The translations under genes were made by a program, and so were the position numbers. The notes under the pieces are model-generated. The model made no database searches and was not told where the DNA came from. It saw only the letters and a program-made list of their open reading frames with translations. DNA of 64,000 nt from Rhizobium sp. Root1334 (lineage in GTDB: Bacteria; Pseudomonadota; Alphaproteobacteria; Rhizobiales; Rhizobiaceae), in NCBI RefSeq assembly GCF_001426665.1, contig NZ_LMEY01000009.1, positions 63,006 through 127,005 of the forward strand, given 5' to 3'. Shown here piece by piece: positions 19,355 through 27,999 of the stretch. Position 1 is the stretch's first letter; each line of letters starts with the position of its first letter.

Positions 19355-20410
19355 ATGCTTATCAGGAATTTGTTGAATGCCGCGCTTCTGAGCGGTGCGA
19401 TGATCACCGCAGCCCATGCCCAGACCGTCGGTCCGGCGGGCGAAACCGCGACGCCGAGCGCCGAAATCAAGCTGTCGGATAGCGATATCGCCAGCCTGAA
19501 GGGCAAGGGCTACAAGGCGGCGCTGCTCTGGCACACGTCGTCGGACTTCATCAACGCCGTTTCGGCCGGCGCCAAGGATGAGTTTGCCAAGGCGGGTGTC
19601 GACGTTGTCGTGACGACGGATGCAGGTTTCGACGCCGCCCGCCAGCGCAGCGATATCGAGACGGCGCTGGCCGCCAAGCCGAATGTCATTCTGGCTCTGC
19701 CGCTTGACCCGACGACCTCCGCCGAAGCCTTCAAGCAGGCCGTCACCGATGGCACCAAGCTGGTGTTCCTCTCCAATCTTCCCGCCGGTTACAAGCAGGG
19801 CACGGATTATGCCGCGATCGTCACGGACGATCTGTTCCAAATGGGCAAGCAGGCAGCCGATGCGCTGGCGAAATCGATCGGCGGCAAGGGCAAGGTCGGC
19901 TACATCTTCCATGATGCCAGCTATTACGTGACCAACCAGCGCGACCAGGCGTTCAAGACGACCATCGAGAAGGACTATCCGGATATCAAGATCGTTGCCG
20001 AACAGGGCATTTCCGATCCGGCCCGCGCCGAGGAGCTGGCCAATGCCATGCTTTTGCAGAACCCGGATCTCGACGGCATCTACGTGACCTGGGCTGAGCC
20101 TGCCGAAGGCGTGCTTTCTGCCCTGCGTGGCGCAGGCAATACCAAGACGAAAATTGTGACGCTCGACCTGTCAGAACCGGCAGCGCTCGACATGGTCAAG
20201 GGTGGCAACGTCGTCGCGCTGGTTGCCGACAAGGCCTATGAGCTTGGCCAGACCATGGCCGCCACTGGCCTGAAGGCGCTGCTGGGTCAGGAGACCCCGG
20301 CCTTCATCGTCGCTCCGGCGCTGACCGTGACCAAGGCTGACGTTTCCGAAGGCTGGAAGCAGTCGCTCAACCGCGATGCGCCGCAGTCGGTTCTCGACGC
20401 CGCGAAGTGA
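19355..20410 (+). CDS. Sugar-type ABC transporter substrate-binding protein 1
   Basis: Periplasmic binding protein of the RbsB/Peripla_BP_4 type, 351 aa, with signal peptide MLIRNLLNAALLSGAMITAA cleaved after AHA. Fold marks are KAALLWHTSSDFINAVSAGA near residue 51, VVVTTDAGFDAARQRSDIE near 80, a central AIVTDDLFQMGKQAADAL, and GIYVTWAEPAEGVLSAL near 240. It is a close paralogue of the next gene, with the same YVTNQRDQAFK block. It is first transporter gene after the M20 gene, with AAAGGGAA upstream. Ligand unknown. Confidence 0.9.
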   Translation: MLIRNLLNAALLSGAMITAAHAQTVGPAGETATPSAEIKLSDSDIASLKGKGYKAALLWHTSSDFINAVSAGAKDEFAKAGVDVVVTTDAGFDAARQRSDIETALAAKPNVILALPLDPTTSAEAFKQAVTDGTKLVFLSNLPAGYKQGTDYAAIVTDDLFQMGKQAADALAKSIGGKGKVGYIFHDASYYVTNQRDQAFKTTIEKDYPDIKIVAEQGISDPARAEELANAMLLQNPDLDGIYVTWAEPAEGVLSALRGAGNTKTKIVTLDLSEPAALDMVKGGNVVALVADKAYELGQTMAATGLKALLGQETPAFIVAPALTVTKADVSEGWKQSLNRDAPQSVLDAAK

Positions 20411-20472
20411 TGTGCTGTGCCGGGTGGTACGAACCACCGCCCGGCGCATCAAACCGAGATTCTGGAGGAATA

Positions 20473-21540
20473 ATGATGAACAAGCTGTCGATGATCCCGG
20501 CGGGGCTGGTTGCCGCGCTTCTGTCTGCCCACGCTTTTGCCGCCGATGGCGCGACCACCGGTCCGCACGGCGAAAAGCCGACACCGGCCTCCAGCTTCAC
20601 GTTGACGCCGGATGAAGAGACGAAGATCAAGGACGGCAAGTTCACCGCCGCCCTCGTCTGGCACGAGATGAGCGAATATACCAACGCGGTCAACAGCGGC
20701 GCGCAGGATGAATTCAAGCGTCTCGGCGTCGAGGTTGTCGCCCAAACGGATGCGGGCTTCGATGCCGCGCGCCAGAAGGGCGATGTCGAGACGGTGCTTG
20801 CCAAGAATCCATCGATCATCCTGTCGCTGCCGGTCGATCCAGCAACGGCCGGGCCGATCTACGATCCGGCGCTGAAGGCTGGCGTCAAGCTTGCCTTCGT
20901 CGACAACTCGCCGCAGGGCTATGTGCAGGGCAAGGACTACGTCACGATCGTCTCCGACGACCTGTTCCAGATGGGTCACAAGGCAGGCGTCGCCATGGCC
21001 GAGGCGCTCGGGAAAAAGGGCAAGGTCGGCTATATCTTCCACGATGCTGATTTCTACGTGACCAACCAGCGCGACCAGGCCTTCAAGTCGACGATCGAGC
21101 AGGATTATCCCGACATGACGATCACGGCAGAGGCTGGAATGGCCGATCCGGCACGCGCAGAAGAGATTGCCCAGGCGATGCTGACGCAGTACCCTGATCT
21201 CGACGGTATTTACGTGACCTGGGCAGAACCGGCATTGAGCGTGCTTTCCACTTTGCGCGCCGCCGGAAACACCCATACCAAGATCGTCACGCTCGATCTC
21301 AACGAACCGGCGGCGCTTGACATGGTCAAGGGCGGCGCAGTTGCAGCGCTCGTTGCCGACGAGGCCTACAATATCGGCGTCACAGCTGCACGTGCTGCGG
21401 CCGGATCGCTTGTTGGCAAGCAGGCCGAACCGTTCCTGGTGGTGGATTCGCTTGCGGTCACCAAGGACACGGTCAAGGACGGCTGGAAGAAGTCGCTCAA
21501 CAAGGATGTTCCGGCCACCATCGCCGAAGCCATCAAGTAA
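20473..21540 (+). CDS. Sugar-type ABC transporter substrate-binding protein 2 (paralogue)
   Basis: Second binding protein of the same type, 355 aa, starting at the tandem ATG at 20473/20476 after GGAGG. It has a signal peptide MNKLSMIPAGLVAALLSAHA ending AFA. Shared blocks with the first: TDAGFDAARQKGDVE, DDLFQMGHKAGVAMAEALG, KGKVGYIFHDADFYVTNQRD and GIYVTWAEPALSVLSTL. Differences concentrate in the N-terminal lobe and loops, so the two may bind different ligands of one family. It lies 62 bases behind the first gene and 114 bases ahead of the permease. Confidence 0.9.
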   Translation: MMNKLSMIPAGLVAALLSAHAFAADGATTGPHGEKPTPASSFTLTPDEETKIKDGKFTAALVWHEMSEYTNAVNSGAQDEFKRLGVEVVAQTDAGFDAARQKGDVETVLAKNPSIILSLPVDPATAGPIYDPALKAGVKLAFVDNSPQGYVQGKDYVTIVSDDLFQMGHKAGVAMAEALGKKGKVGYIFHDADFYVTNQRDQAFKSTIEQDYPDMTITAEAGMADPARAEEIAQAMLTQYPDLDGIYVTWAEPALSVLSTLRAAGNTHTKIVTLDLNEPAALDMVKGGAVAALVADEAYNIGVTAARAAAGSLVGKQAEPFLVVDSLAVTKDTVKDGWKKSLNKDVPATIAEAIK

Positions 21541-21654
21541 GACCAGCGCCCAGGCGCCGATTGAAGTCGTCGCACCGGCCGCCGAGAATGCATGCCAGTG
21601 CCCGGCGGGAGCCACAGGTTCCCGCCCATACCCCAGCTCTTCGGAGGAGCCGCT

Positions 21655-22632
21655 ATGTCCAGCGCCCCAAGCAATGCCGCCAACCCGGCGATGAGCATGA
21701 TCAGCCGCATCAATATCCAGCAATATGTCGTCTATGTCGGTTTTCTGGCGATCTTCCTGTTTTTCGCCGTCGTGCTGAAAGACAGCGGGTTCCTGACTGT
21801 GCGCAACCTATCCAACATCGTGCTGCAGACGGCGCCGATCACGATCATGGCGATCGGCATGGTCTTCGTGCTTTCGGCCGGTGAGATCGACCTGTCGATC
21901 GGTTCGACCGTGGCGGTCGCCGCTCTCTCTGCCGCCGTGACGATGAATGCCTATGGGATGATCGCCGGTATTGCGGCCGGGATCGGGGCAGGGGTCGCCA
22001 TCGGGCTGGTGAACGGTCTTTTGGTCGCCTATGTCCGGCTGCCGTCGTTTCTGGTGACGCTGGCAACGCTGGGGCTGTTTGCCGGTGTCGCTCGCTCTCT
22101 CACCAACCTGCGCTCCATTCCTGTCACCGACAGCACGTTTACCGGCTTCTTCGGTTCCGGCTCGCTGCTCGGCATCCCTTCGCTGATCTGGTGGACCGTG
22201 ATCGCCATCATCGCCGGGCACCTGATCTTCCGCGAAACCAAGTTCGGCGCGCATGTTCTGGCAACCGGCGATAATGCCCGCGCCGCCAGCGTCTCCGGCA
22301 TTCCCGTGCCGCGCATCCGGCTTGCGGTGCTGGTCATCAGCGGCGCGCTCGCCGGCCTTGCCGGTCTGCTTTATGCCGGCCGTCTGCAGGCGGCAAAATA
22401 TACACTGGGCGAAACGGACCTGATGACCGTGATCGCCGCCGTCATCGTCGGTGGCACGTTGCTCAACGGCGGCAAGGGTTCAATCATCGGCGCGCTGGTG
22501 GGTTCGCTGATGATGGGCATGCTCAACAACGGTCTGATCCTGATGGGGCTTTCCGTCTCCGACCAGATGATTGTCCGCGGTCTCATCATTCTTGCTGCCG
22601 TCGCCGTGTCGCTGCGCGAAAAGCTGCGCTGA
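21655..22632 (+). CDS. Sugar-type ABC transporter permease (RbsC/FrcC type)
   Basis: Inner-membrane channel of 325 aa with about nine hydrophobic segments; typical family text includes TAPITIMAIGMVFVLSAGEI near residue 60, followed by DLSIGSTVAVAALSAAV, and the C-terminal TVIAAVIVGGTLLNGGKGSI. The ATG at 21655 follows CGGAGGAG. Only one permease gene is present, as in FrcBCA systems where it acts as a homodimer. Expected partners are the two binding proteins upstream and the ATPase at 23857. Confidence 0.9.
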   Translation: MSSAPSNAANPAMSMISRINIQQYVVYVGFLAIFLFFAVVLKDSGFLTVRNLSNIVLQTAPITIMAIGMVFVLSAGEIDLSIGSTVAVAALSAAVTMNAYGMIAGIAAGIGAGVAIGLVNGLLVAYVRLPSFLVTLATLGLFAGVARSLTNLRSIPVTDSTFTGFFGSGSLLGIPSLIWWTVIAIIAGHLIFRETKFGAHVLATGDNARAASVSGIPVPRIRLAVLVISGALAGLAGLLYAGRLQAAKYTLGETDLMTVIAAVIVGGTLLNGGKGSIIGALVGSLMMGMLNNGLILMGLSVSDQMIVRGLIILAAVAVSLREKLR

Positions 22633-22646
22633 AGAAAGGATATCTC

Positions 22647-23846
22647 ATGTTTCTCGACGTTCTGCGCCGCCGTAACCCAAAATTCCTCGAAGCGGCCATC
22701 GCGCTCCACCGTCAGGGCAAGATCCCGGCCAATGCCTATGTGCTCGATCTCGATGCCGTCGAGGCCAATGCCCGGGTCTTGAAGACGGAGGCCGACCGGC
22801 TCGGTTTGAAGATCTTCGCCATGACCAAGCAGGTCGGCCGCGCCAGCTCCTTCTGCGCCGCCGTGGAGCGAGGCGGCATCGACCGGTCCGTTGCCGTCGA
22901 CATGGCGTGCGCCCGCGCCACGCACCGGGCGGGCCTGCGCGTCGGCCATCTCGGCCATCTGCAGCAGGTGGCTCGCCATGAGGCCAAGGCCGCGGCCGCG
23001 ACTTTCCTCCCGGATTACTGGACCGTGTTCAATGACGACAAGGCGCGCGAGGCCGCTGAAGGCGCCAAGGCAGCGGGCTATGTGCAGAACCTGCTTGCCC
23101 GCATTAAGGCCGAGGGTGATACGTTCTATCGTGGCCATGAGGGCGGTTTCGATGCTGCCGATGTCGCTGCCGTGGCCGACGCTTTCGATACGCTGGATGG
23201 CGGCCATTTTGCCGGGATCACCACGTTTCCGGCCCTGCTGTTCGATCACAAGAGCCACAAGGTCTTGCCGACGCACAATCTGGCAACGCTGACCAAGGCC
23301 GCCGAGGCGCTGGGGAAGGCCGGACGCACCGGCATTGAGGTCAATGCGCCGGGCACGACGTCTTCGGTTCTGCTGCAGGCGCTCGCCGATGCCGGCGCGA
23401 CACAATGCGAGCCCGGCAACGGTCTGCATGGCACGACGGCGCTGCATGTGGTCGAAGATTTGCCGGAGCTTCCGGCCGTCTGCTATCTCACCGAGGTTTC
23501 GCACCTTTCCGGTGGCAAAGCCTATTGCTTCGGCGGCGGTTTCTACATCGACCCGATCTTCCCGGACTATGACGTCAAGGCGATCGTCTCCGACGAGCCA
23601 ACTGTCGCGGCCTCGTCTCTGCGCAGCGTCGAGGTGCCGCCGCCTTCGGCGATCGACTATTACGCGATGATCGATGCGGCGGGGCCAAACGCGCCGAAGC
23701 CCGGCGATACCGCGGTCTTCGGTTTTCGCGGTCAGGCCTTTGTCACCCGCGCCTATGTCGTTGGCGTCTCGGGCATTTCCACAGGCATGCCGAAAGTCGA
23801 GAGCATCGAAAACGGCTTCGGCGACCCCCAATCCTGGCCGGTATAG
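22647..23846 (+). CDS. YhfX-like PLP-dependent enzyme (alanine racemase N-terminal fold)
   Basis: 399-aa protein resembling E. coli YhfX, a fold-type III PLP enzyme related to alanine racemase and D-threonine aldolase. The N-terminal barrel begins YVLDLDAVEANARVLKTEAD near residue 31; the PLP-lysine candidate is in IFAMTKQVGR near residue 57. A glycine-rich phosphate-binding part (EVNAPGTTSSVLLQALADAG near 232) and a beta-rich C-terminal domain follow. Located between permease and ATPase genes of one transporter, so a role on the imported compound is likely. The reaction is unknown; racemisation or retro-aldol cleavage are the family options. Confidence 0.78.
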   Translation: MFLDVLRRRNPKFLEAAIALHRQGKIPANAYVLDLDAVEANARVLKTEADRLGLKIFAMTKQVGRASSFCAAVERGGIDRSVAVDMACARATHRAGLRVGHLGHLQQVARHEAKAAAATFLPDYWTVFNDDKAREAAEGAKAAGYVQNLLARIKAEGDTFYRGHEGGFDAADVAAVADAFDTLDGGHFAGITTFPALLFDHKSHKVLPTHNLATLTKAAEALGKAGRTGIEVNAPGTTSSVLLQALADAGATQCEPGNGLHGTTALHVVEDLPELPAVCYLTEVSHLSGGKAYCFGGGFYIDPIFPDYDVKAIVSDEPTVAASSLRSVEVPPPSAIDYYAMIDAAGPNAPKPGDTAVFGFRGQAFVTRAYVVGVSGISTGMPKVESIENGFGDPQSWPV

Positions 23847-23856
23847 GAGAATGACC

Positions 23857-24594
23857 ATGAACACTCAGGCCCCTGTGCTGCAGCTCAAGGACATCCGCAA
23901 GAATTTCGACGCGGTTGTCGCCATCGAGAATTTTTCGCTCGATATCTATCCCGGCGAGATCGTCGCGCTGGTCGGCGATAACGGCGCTGGCAAATCGACG
24001 CTGATCAAGATCGTTTCCGGCGTCTACGGCCCGTCATCCGGTACGATCACCATCGAGGGTGAGACCGTCGCCATGTCCAGCGCCACCATGGCCCGGTCGC
24101 ACGGGATCGAGGTGGTCTATCAGGATCTGGCGCTGGCCGATCAGCAGACGGTCTACATGAACATGTTTCTCGGCCGCGAACTGACCAACGGCATCGGTCT
24201 GCTCGACCGCAAGACGATGATTTCTGAGACGGAAAAGCTGGTGAAGGAACTGGATGTGCGCATTCCGTCGGCGCATGCGACGATCCGCGATCTCTCCGGC
24301 GGCCAGCGCCAGGGCGTGGCAATCGCTCGCGCCACCCGCTGGGCCAAAAAACTGATCCTGCTTGATGAGCCGACGGCAGCGCTCGGCGTTGCTGAAACCG
24401 CCAAGGTTGAGGAGATCGTGCAGTCGCTGAAATCTCGGAATATCGGCGTCTTGATCATCAGCCATAGCCTCGATCAGGTCTTCAAGCTTTCGGACCGTAT
24501 TTGCGTGCTCCGCCGCGGCAAGCAGATCGGCATCCGCAGGACGTCGGAGACCAACAAGAACGAAATTGTCTCGATGATCACCGGCGTCAACTGA
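23857..24594 (+). CDS. Sugar-type ABC transporter ATP-binding protein (single cassette, FrcA type)
   Basis: 245-aa ATPase energising the upstream permease. Walker A is VGDNGAGKSTLIKIVSG near residue 36, the signature is RDLSGGQRQGVAIARATR near 143, Walker B is KLILLDEPTAALGV near 165, and the switch histidine is in LIISHSLDQVF. RbsA-type proteins carry two cassettes; this one has a single cassette like FrcA. The ATG at 23857 is preferred over 23851 because TAGGAG lies at proper distance. It ends ten bases before the convergent TetR gene. Confidence 0.92.
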   Translation: MNTQAPVLQLKDIRKNFDAVVAIENFSLDIYPGEIVALVGDNGAGKSTLIKIVSGVYGPSSGTITIEGETVAMSSATMARSHGIEVVYQDLALADQQTVYMNMFLGRELTNGIGLLDRKTMISETEKLVKELDVRIPSAHATIRDLSGGQRQGVAIARATRWAKKLILLDEPTAALGVAETAKVEEIVQSLKSRNIGVLIISHSLDQVFKLSDRICVLRRGKQIGIRRTSETNKNEIVSMITGVN

Positions 24595-24603
24595 CGCCGG
24601 AAT

Positions 24604-25290
24604 TCATGCCGTCTTGACCGCCGGGGTGTTTGCCTGCGCTGGCGCGTAGGCCCGCAGGAATGTGCGCACGGCATTGCGGGCCGCACTGTCCAGTTCCTCG
24701 TCGGTTGGCGTGACCCCGAACAAGGTGCCCATCTGCAGGTCTGCGTTGACCAGCGCCAGGAACTGACGAGCCGCGACGTCGAAATCGTCGATCTCCAGCA
24801 GCCCCTTGTGCGACAGTCTGGCGAAAAGCGCCGCCAGCGCCGTGCCGATCTTGCCAGGGCCGTGCTGGCGCCAACTTTCAAACAGATGCGGATAACGCTC
24901 GCCCTCCGACTGGACGAGCTTGCGCAGGAATTTTCCGTCTTGATTGCAGATGCAGCTGCGGCTCAGCCGCACGGCAAAGCCGACGAGGTCATCTTCAAGA
25001 TTGTCCGGCTTTTCGGGGAAGGTCGACAGGATGGTGAACAGCATGGCGTTTGCCCGGTCCATCACGTCCTCGACCACCGCGGTGAACAGATTATCCTTCT
25101 CCCGATAGTGATTGTAGACCGTCTGGCGCGACACGCAGGCTGCTGATGCAATCTCATCGATGCTCGCACCGGCAAATCCCTGGCGGCAAAACACCTCGGC
25201 GGCAGCTTCCAGTATGGACAGGCGCTTGGCGCATTGCCCGCGCTGGCTGTGGACGGACATCTTGGGAACGGGGTCATTCGGAGCTTTCAT
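24604..25290 (-). CDS. TetR-family transcriptional regulator
   Basis: 228-aa regulator with a helix-turn-helix of TetR type: ILEAAAEVFCRQGFAGASID and SAACVSRQTVYNHYREKDNL between residues 26 and 68; the C-terminal ligand domain resembles AefR-like regulators. It is convergent with the ABC operon and divergent from the Bcr/CflA exporter. The shared upstream region carries a perfect palindrome (25318-25335), so the exporter is the likely target, with effector unknown. Confidence 0.9.
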   Translation of the reverse strand: MKAPNDPVPKMSVHSQRGQCAKRLSILEAAAEVFCRQGFAGASIDEIASAACVSRQTVYNHYREKDNLFTAVVEDVMDRANAMLFTILSTFPEKPDNLEDDLVGFAVRLSRSCICNQDGKFLRKLVQSEGERYPHLFESWRQHGPGKIGTALAALFARLSHKGLLEIDDFDVAARQFLALVNADLQMGTLFGVTPTDEELDSAARNAVRTFLRAYAPAQANTPAVKTA

Positions 25291-25317
25291 CAGTCCAAGA
25301 TAATGCCTCTTGACGTT

Positions 25318-25335
25318 TTAGACAATGGTGTCTAA
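25318..25335. promoter_or_regulatory. Palindromic operator candidate between tetR and the exporter
   Basis: TTAGACA (25318-25324) and TGTCTAA (25329-25335) form a perfect inverted repeat around ATGG. Further half-site-like GTGTCC and TTGACA words follow within 35 bases. Position just upstream of the divergent tetR start fits a TetR operator. No experimental support. Confidence 0.55.
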
Positions 25336-25495
25336 TTTTACATGCGTGTCCAATTATATTGACATGAATTTCCAAGCGCGCGGATGTCCTCCCAAGCATT
25401 GCGTGCGGGCTTGAAACGTTTCCATTGAACCCCGTGAGGCAACGCGGCGCGAAACCGGTCAGGTTCCGTACCGCTGTTTTCTGAAAGACGATCCC

Positions 25496-26695
25496 ATGAC
25501 GTCCTCCTTCTTCCGGACTGCCCTCATCCTCGGCCTGCTATCAGCCATCGGTCCTTTCGCCATCGACATGTACCTGCCGGCGCTGCCGTCGATCGGACAG
25601 GATTTTGGCGCGGAAAACCACGTCGTGCAGCTCAGCCTGCTCGCCTTCTTCATTTCCTTTGCGCTGTCGCAGCTGGTCTATGGTCCCCTGTCCGACATGT
25701 GGGGCCGCAAGGCGCCGCTCTACATCGGCATCGGCATTTTTGCGCTCGCCAGCATCGGCTGCGCGCTGGCGAGCGATATCGAAACGCTGATCGCCTTCCG
25801 TTTCCTGCAGGGCATCGGCGGGGCCGCCGGCATGGTCATCCCGCGCGCCATTGTGCGCGACATGCATACCGGCGTGCAGGCCGCCCGGCTGATGTCGCTG
25901 TTGATGCTGGTTTTCAGCATCTCGCCAATCCTGGCGCCGCTGACCGGCAGTGCCGTCATCGAATTCTACGGCTGGCGTGGCGTGTTCTGGGCCGTGATGA
26001 TCGCCGCCTTCATCGGCCTCATTCTCCTTGCGACGCAATTGCAGGAAACCCGCCTTAGGGAACATCGTGCCGAAAGCGGTTTGCGCAGCGCCATGGCGGC
26101 TTACGGCTTGCTGCTCAGGGACAAGAATTTCCTGACGCTGACCTTCATCGGCGGGCTCGGTATTTCCAGCTTCCTCGTCTATCTCGCCAACTCGCCCTTC
26201 GTGCTGATCGATTATTATGGGCTGACGCCGACGCAATACAGCTTCGCCTTCTCCATCAATGCCGTGTCGTTCTTCGCGGTATCGCAGGCGACCGGCTGGT
26301 TCGGCGAGCGTTTTGGGCTTGTCCGCGTCATGCGGATTGCCGTAACGGCCTTTGCACTGACCATGGCTGCGATGGCCATCGTCATGAGCCTTGGTTTCAA
26401 CCAGCTTCCGGTCATGGCCGCGTTCCTGTTCGTCGGCTACGGCTTCCTCGGCCTGGTCATTCCGACCAGCGCGGTGCTGGCGCTGGAGGATCACGGCGAG
26501 ATTGCCGGCACGGCATCGTCGCTGATGGGCACGCTGCATTTCGTCACGGCCGCCGTCGCCATGGTGATCGCATCGGTGTTCTTCGACGGTACCGCCGTCC
26601 CAATGGCCATGGGCATCGCGCTTTGCGCCGTTGGCGCGCTGCTGCTCACCCAGGCCACCATCGGCCGCCGCCGCGCGGTTGCCGCTGCCGAGTAA
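25496..26695 (+). CDS. Bcr/CflA-family multidrug efflux MFS transporter
   Basis: Twelve-span major-facilitator exporter of 399 aa. Family features are the N-terminal IGPFAIDMYLPALPSIGQDF with the DMYLPA word typical of Bcr/CflA drug transporters, the motif-A-like YGPLSDMWGRKAPLYIGIGI near residue 61, and FRFLQGIGGAAGMVIPRAIV near 101. Likely exports a drug or metabolite by proton antiport. The TetR gene is divergent 205 bases away, and a strong terminator follows the stop. Confidence 0.9.
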   Translation: MTSSFFRTALILGLLSAIGPFAIDMYLPALPSIGQDFGAENHVVQLSLLAFFISFALSQLVYGPLSDMWGRKAPLYIGIGIFALASIGCALASDIETLIAFRFLQGIGGAAGMVIPRAIVRDMHTGVQAARLMSLLMLVFSISPILAPLTGSAVIEFYGWRGVFWAVMIAAFIGLILLATQLQETRLREHRAESGLRSAMAAYGLLLRDKNFLTLTFIGGLGISSFLVYLANSPFVLIDYYGLTPTQYSFAFSINAVSFFAVSQATGWFGERFGLVRVMRIAVTAFALTMAAMAIVMSLGFNQLPVMAAFLFVGYGFLGLVIPTSAVLALEDHGEIAGTASSLMGTLHFVTAAVAMVIASVFFDGTAVPMAMGIALCAVGALLLTQATIGRRRAVAAAE

Positions 26696-26724
26696 ATCGG
26701 CATTCGCAATATCCTGGAATATCG

Positions 26725-26753
26725 AAGGCCCGGGGCGATGCTCCGGGCCTTTT
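26725..26753 (+). terminator. Rho-independent terminator after the exporter gene
   Basis: A perfect 9-bp stem, AAGGCCCGG (26725-26733) with CCGGGCCTT (26743-26751), loop 9, extended into a TTTT run. It isolates the exporter from the riboswitch-controlled nrd operon. Confidence 0.85.
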
Positions 26754-26841
26754 GCAATTCCTGTGACCCGGTATTAACGCCCCATTATCCACAATGCCGG
26801 AAAAATTATGTGCCAGGAGGCATGTTTCCGAAGCCTACACA

Positions 26842-26869
26842 TTGACGTTGTTCTCACGCCGTATACTAT
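26842..26869 (+). promoter_or_regulatory. Candidate promoter of the cobalamin riboswitch / nrd operon
   Basis: TTGACG at 26842-26847 and TACTAT at 26864-26869 (spacing 16), with an overlapping TATACT at 26862. This lies immediately ahead of the first riboswitch helix, as expected for a start near 26877. Motif-based only. Confidence 0.5.
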
Positions 26870-26876
26870 ATCTAGT

Positions 26877-27075
26877 GTTCAAGGTTCCTCTGACTCGCAA
26901 GATTCGGAGGCTAAGAGGGAATGCGGTGCGTTCAGCCATTTTGGCCGGGCAAAACCGGAGCTGCCCCCGCAACTGTAAGCGGCAAGTACCTGTTTCATTT
27001 CAAGTCACTGAAGGCATCGATCTTCGGGAAGACGGAACAGGCGCCACGACCCGCAAGCCAGGAGACCTGCCTTAA
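26877..27075 (+). ncRNA. Cobalamin (adenosylcobalamin) riboswitch
   Basis: All conserved parts of the B12 aptamer are legible in order: a P2-like stem CCTCTGA/TTCGGAGG, then the AAGAGGGAA-GCGGTG segment near 26911-26931, the CTGCCCCCGCAACTGTAAGC core at 26961-26980, GGGAAGACGG near 27026, and the B12-box GCAAGCCAGGAGACCTGCC at 27053-27071. The first downstream gene is nrdH. Known logic in bacteria that also own a B12-dependent (class II) reductase: cobalamin shuts off the B12-independent enzyme. Confidence 0.93.
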
Positions 27076-27089
27076 ACAAAACGTCCACG

Positions 27090-27164
27090 GGCGGGGTGTC
27101 CGGAAGGTTGCGTGATGTGCAGCGGAATGACTCCGCTTTGTGTTGCGTTCTTCCGATGTCCGCC
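27090..27164 (+). promoter_or_regulatory. Large imperfect hairpin, probable expression platform
   Basis: GGCGG...CGGAAG (27090-27106) can pair with CTTCCG...CCGCC (27150-27164), with an inner GCGGA/TCCGC hairpin at 27122-27136. It follows the aptamer and precedes nrdH by about 190 bases. The helix is followed by A6 rather than T's, so it is not a standard terminator; what it does on cobalamin binding is not clear from sequence. The remaining 27165-27352 shows nothing I recognise. Confidence 0.45.
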
Positions 27165-27352
27165 AAAAAAGGCTTCGGGGTGAAGGCATGTCAGTCAATC
27201 GAATTCGCAGACCACGAGATGCGGGATCGCGATCGGCGGTACACGCCTAGCCTGATCGCCAGCTCGCAATGAAAACCACACGATCGGATCCGCGTGCAGC
27301 GGCTCGGAGCCCTTTCGTGCGCCTAGCAACACGACAGATCACGAGGAAAATC

Positions 27353-27574
27353 ATGAACATTACCGTTTACAGCAAGCCTTCCTGCGTCCAGTGCACCGCG
27401 ACCTACCGTGCGCTCGATCGCGAAGGCATCGACTATCAGATCATCGACATCTCCAAGGACGAGGACGCCTTCGCAAAGGTGATCGGTCTCGGATACCAGC
27501 AGGTTCCGGTCGTGATTGCCGGCCAAGACCATTGGGCCGGATTCCGGCCGGACAAGATCAGCGCGCTTTCTTGA
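27353..27574 (+). CDS. nrdH: NrdH glutaredoxin-like redoxin
   Basis: 73-aa electron donor for class Ib ribonucleotide reductase. It has the NrdH active site CVQC at residues 11-14 and the C-terminal WAGFRPDKI segment that distinguishes NrdH from glutaredoxins. ACGAGGAAAATC precedes the ATG at 27353. First gene of nrdHIEF below the cobalamin riboswitch. Confidence 0.95.
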   Translation: MNITVYSKPSCVQCTATYRALDREGIDYQIIDISKDEDAFAKVIGLGYQQVPVVIAGQDHWAGFRPDKISALS

Positions 27575-27591
27575 GTACGGTCTGACGAACG

Positions 27592-27999
27592 ATGGGGCTG
27601 ATCGTCTATTATTCCAGCCTGTCGGAAAACACCCATCGTTTCGTCGCCAAGCTCGGTTTGAAATCAGCCCGTATTCCCGTCAGCAGTGGCGCGGAAACGC
27701 CCGATGTGCGCGAGCCTTTCGTCCTCATCCTGCCGACCTATTGCGGCGATGACGGCCGGGGCGCCGTTCCCAAACAGGTGATCCGCTTCCTCAACGATGC
27801 GGTCAACCGATCCTTCATCCGGGGCGTGATCGCTGCCGGTAACAGCAATTTCGGCGAGACGTTCGGTCTCGCGGGTGACGTGATCTCACGCAGATGCGAA
27901 GTGCCGTATCTCTACAGATTCGAGCTTCTGGGCACCGATGAGGACGTCGCCAACGTTAGAAACGGATTGGAACGATTTTGGACGTCTCAGAGACTTTGA
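27592..27999 (+). CDS. nrdI: NrdI flavodoxin-like protein
   Basis: 135-aa flavodoxin-like protein that supplies oxidant for assembly of the dimanganese-tyrosyl radical cofactor in NrdF. It begins [20 protein letters not shown], the FMN-phosphate loop, and has [10 protein letters not shown] near residue 44 and [19 protein letters not shown] near 78. The gene overlaps the nrdE start by 22 bases. Confidence 0.95.
   Translation: MGLIVYYSSLSENTHRFVAKLGLKSARIPVSSGAETPDVREPFVLILPTYCGDDGRGAVPKQVIRFLNDAVNRSFIRGVIAAGNSNFGETFGLAGDVISRRCEVPYLYRFELLGTDEDVANVRNGLERFWTSQRL

Noticed and set aside
22371..23864. 497-codon minus-strand frame opposite the YhfX-like gene
   Set aside because: No family features; its residue pattern is typical antisense of high-GC coding DNA, and the plus strand encodes a recognisable PLP enzyme in operon context.
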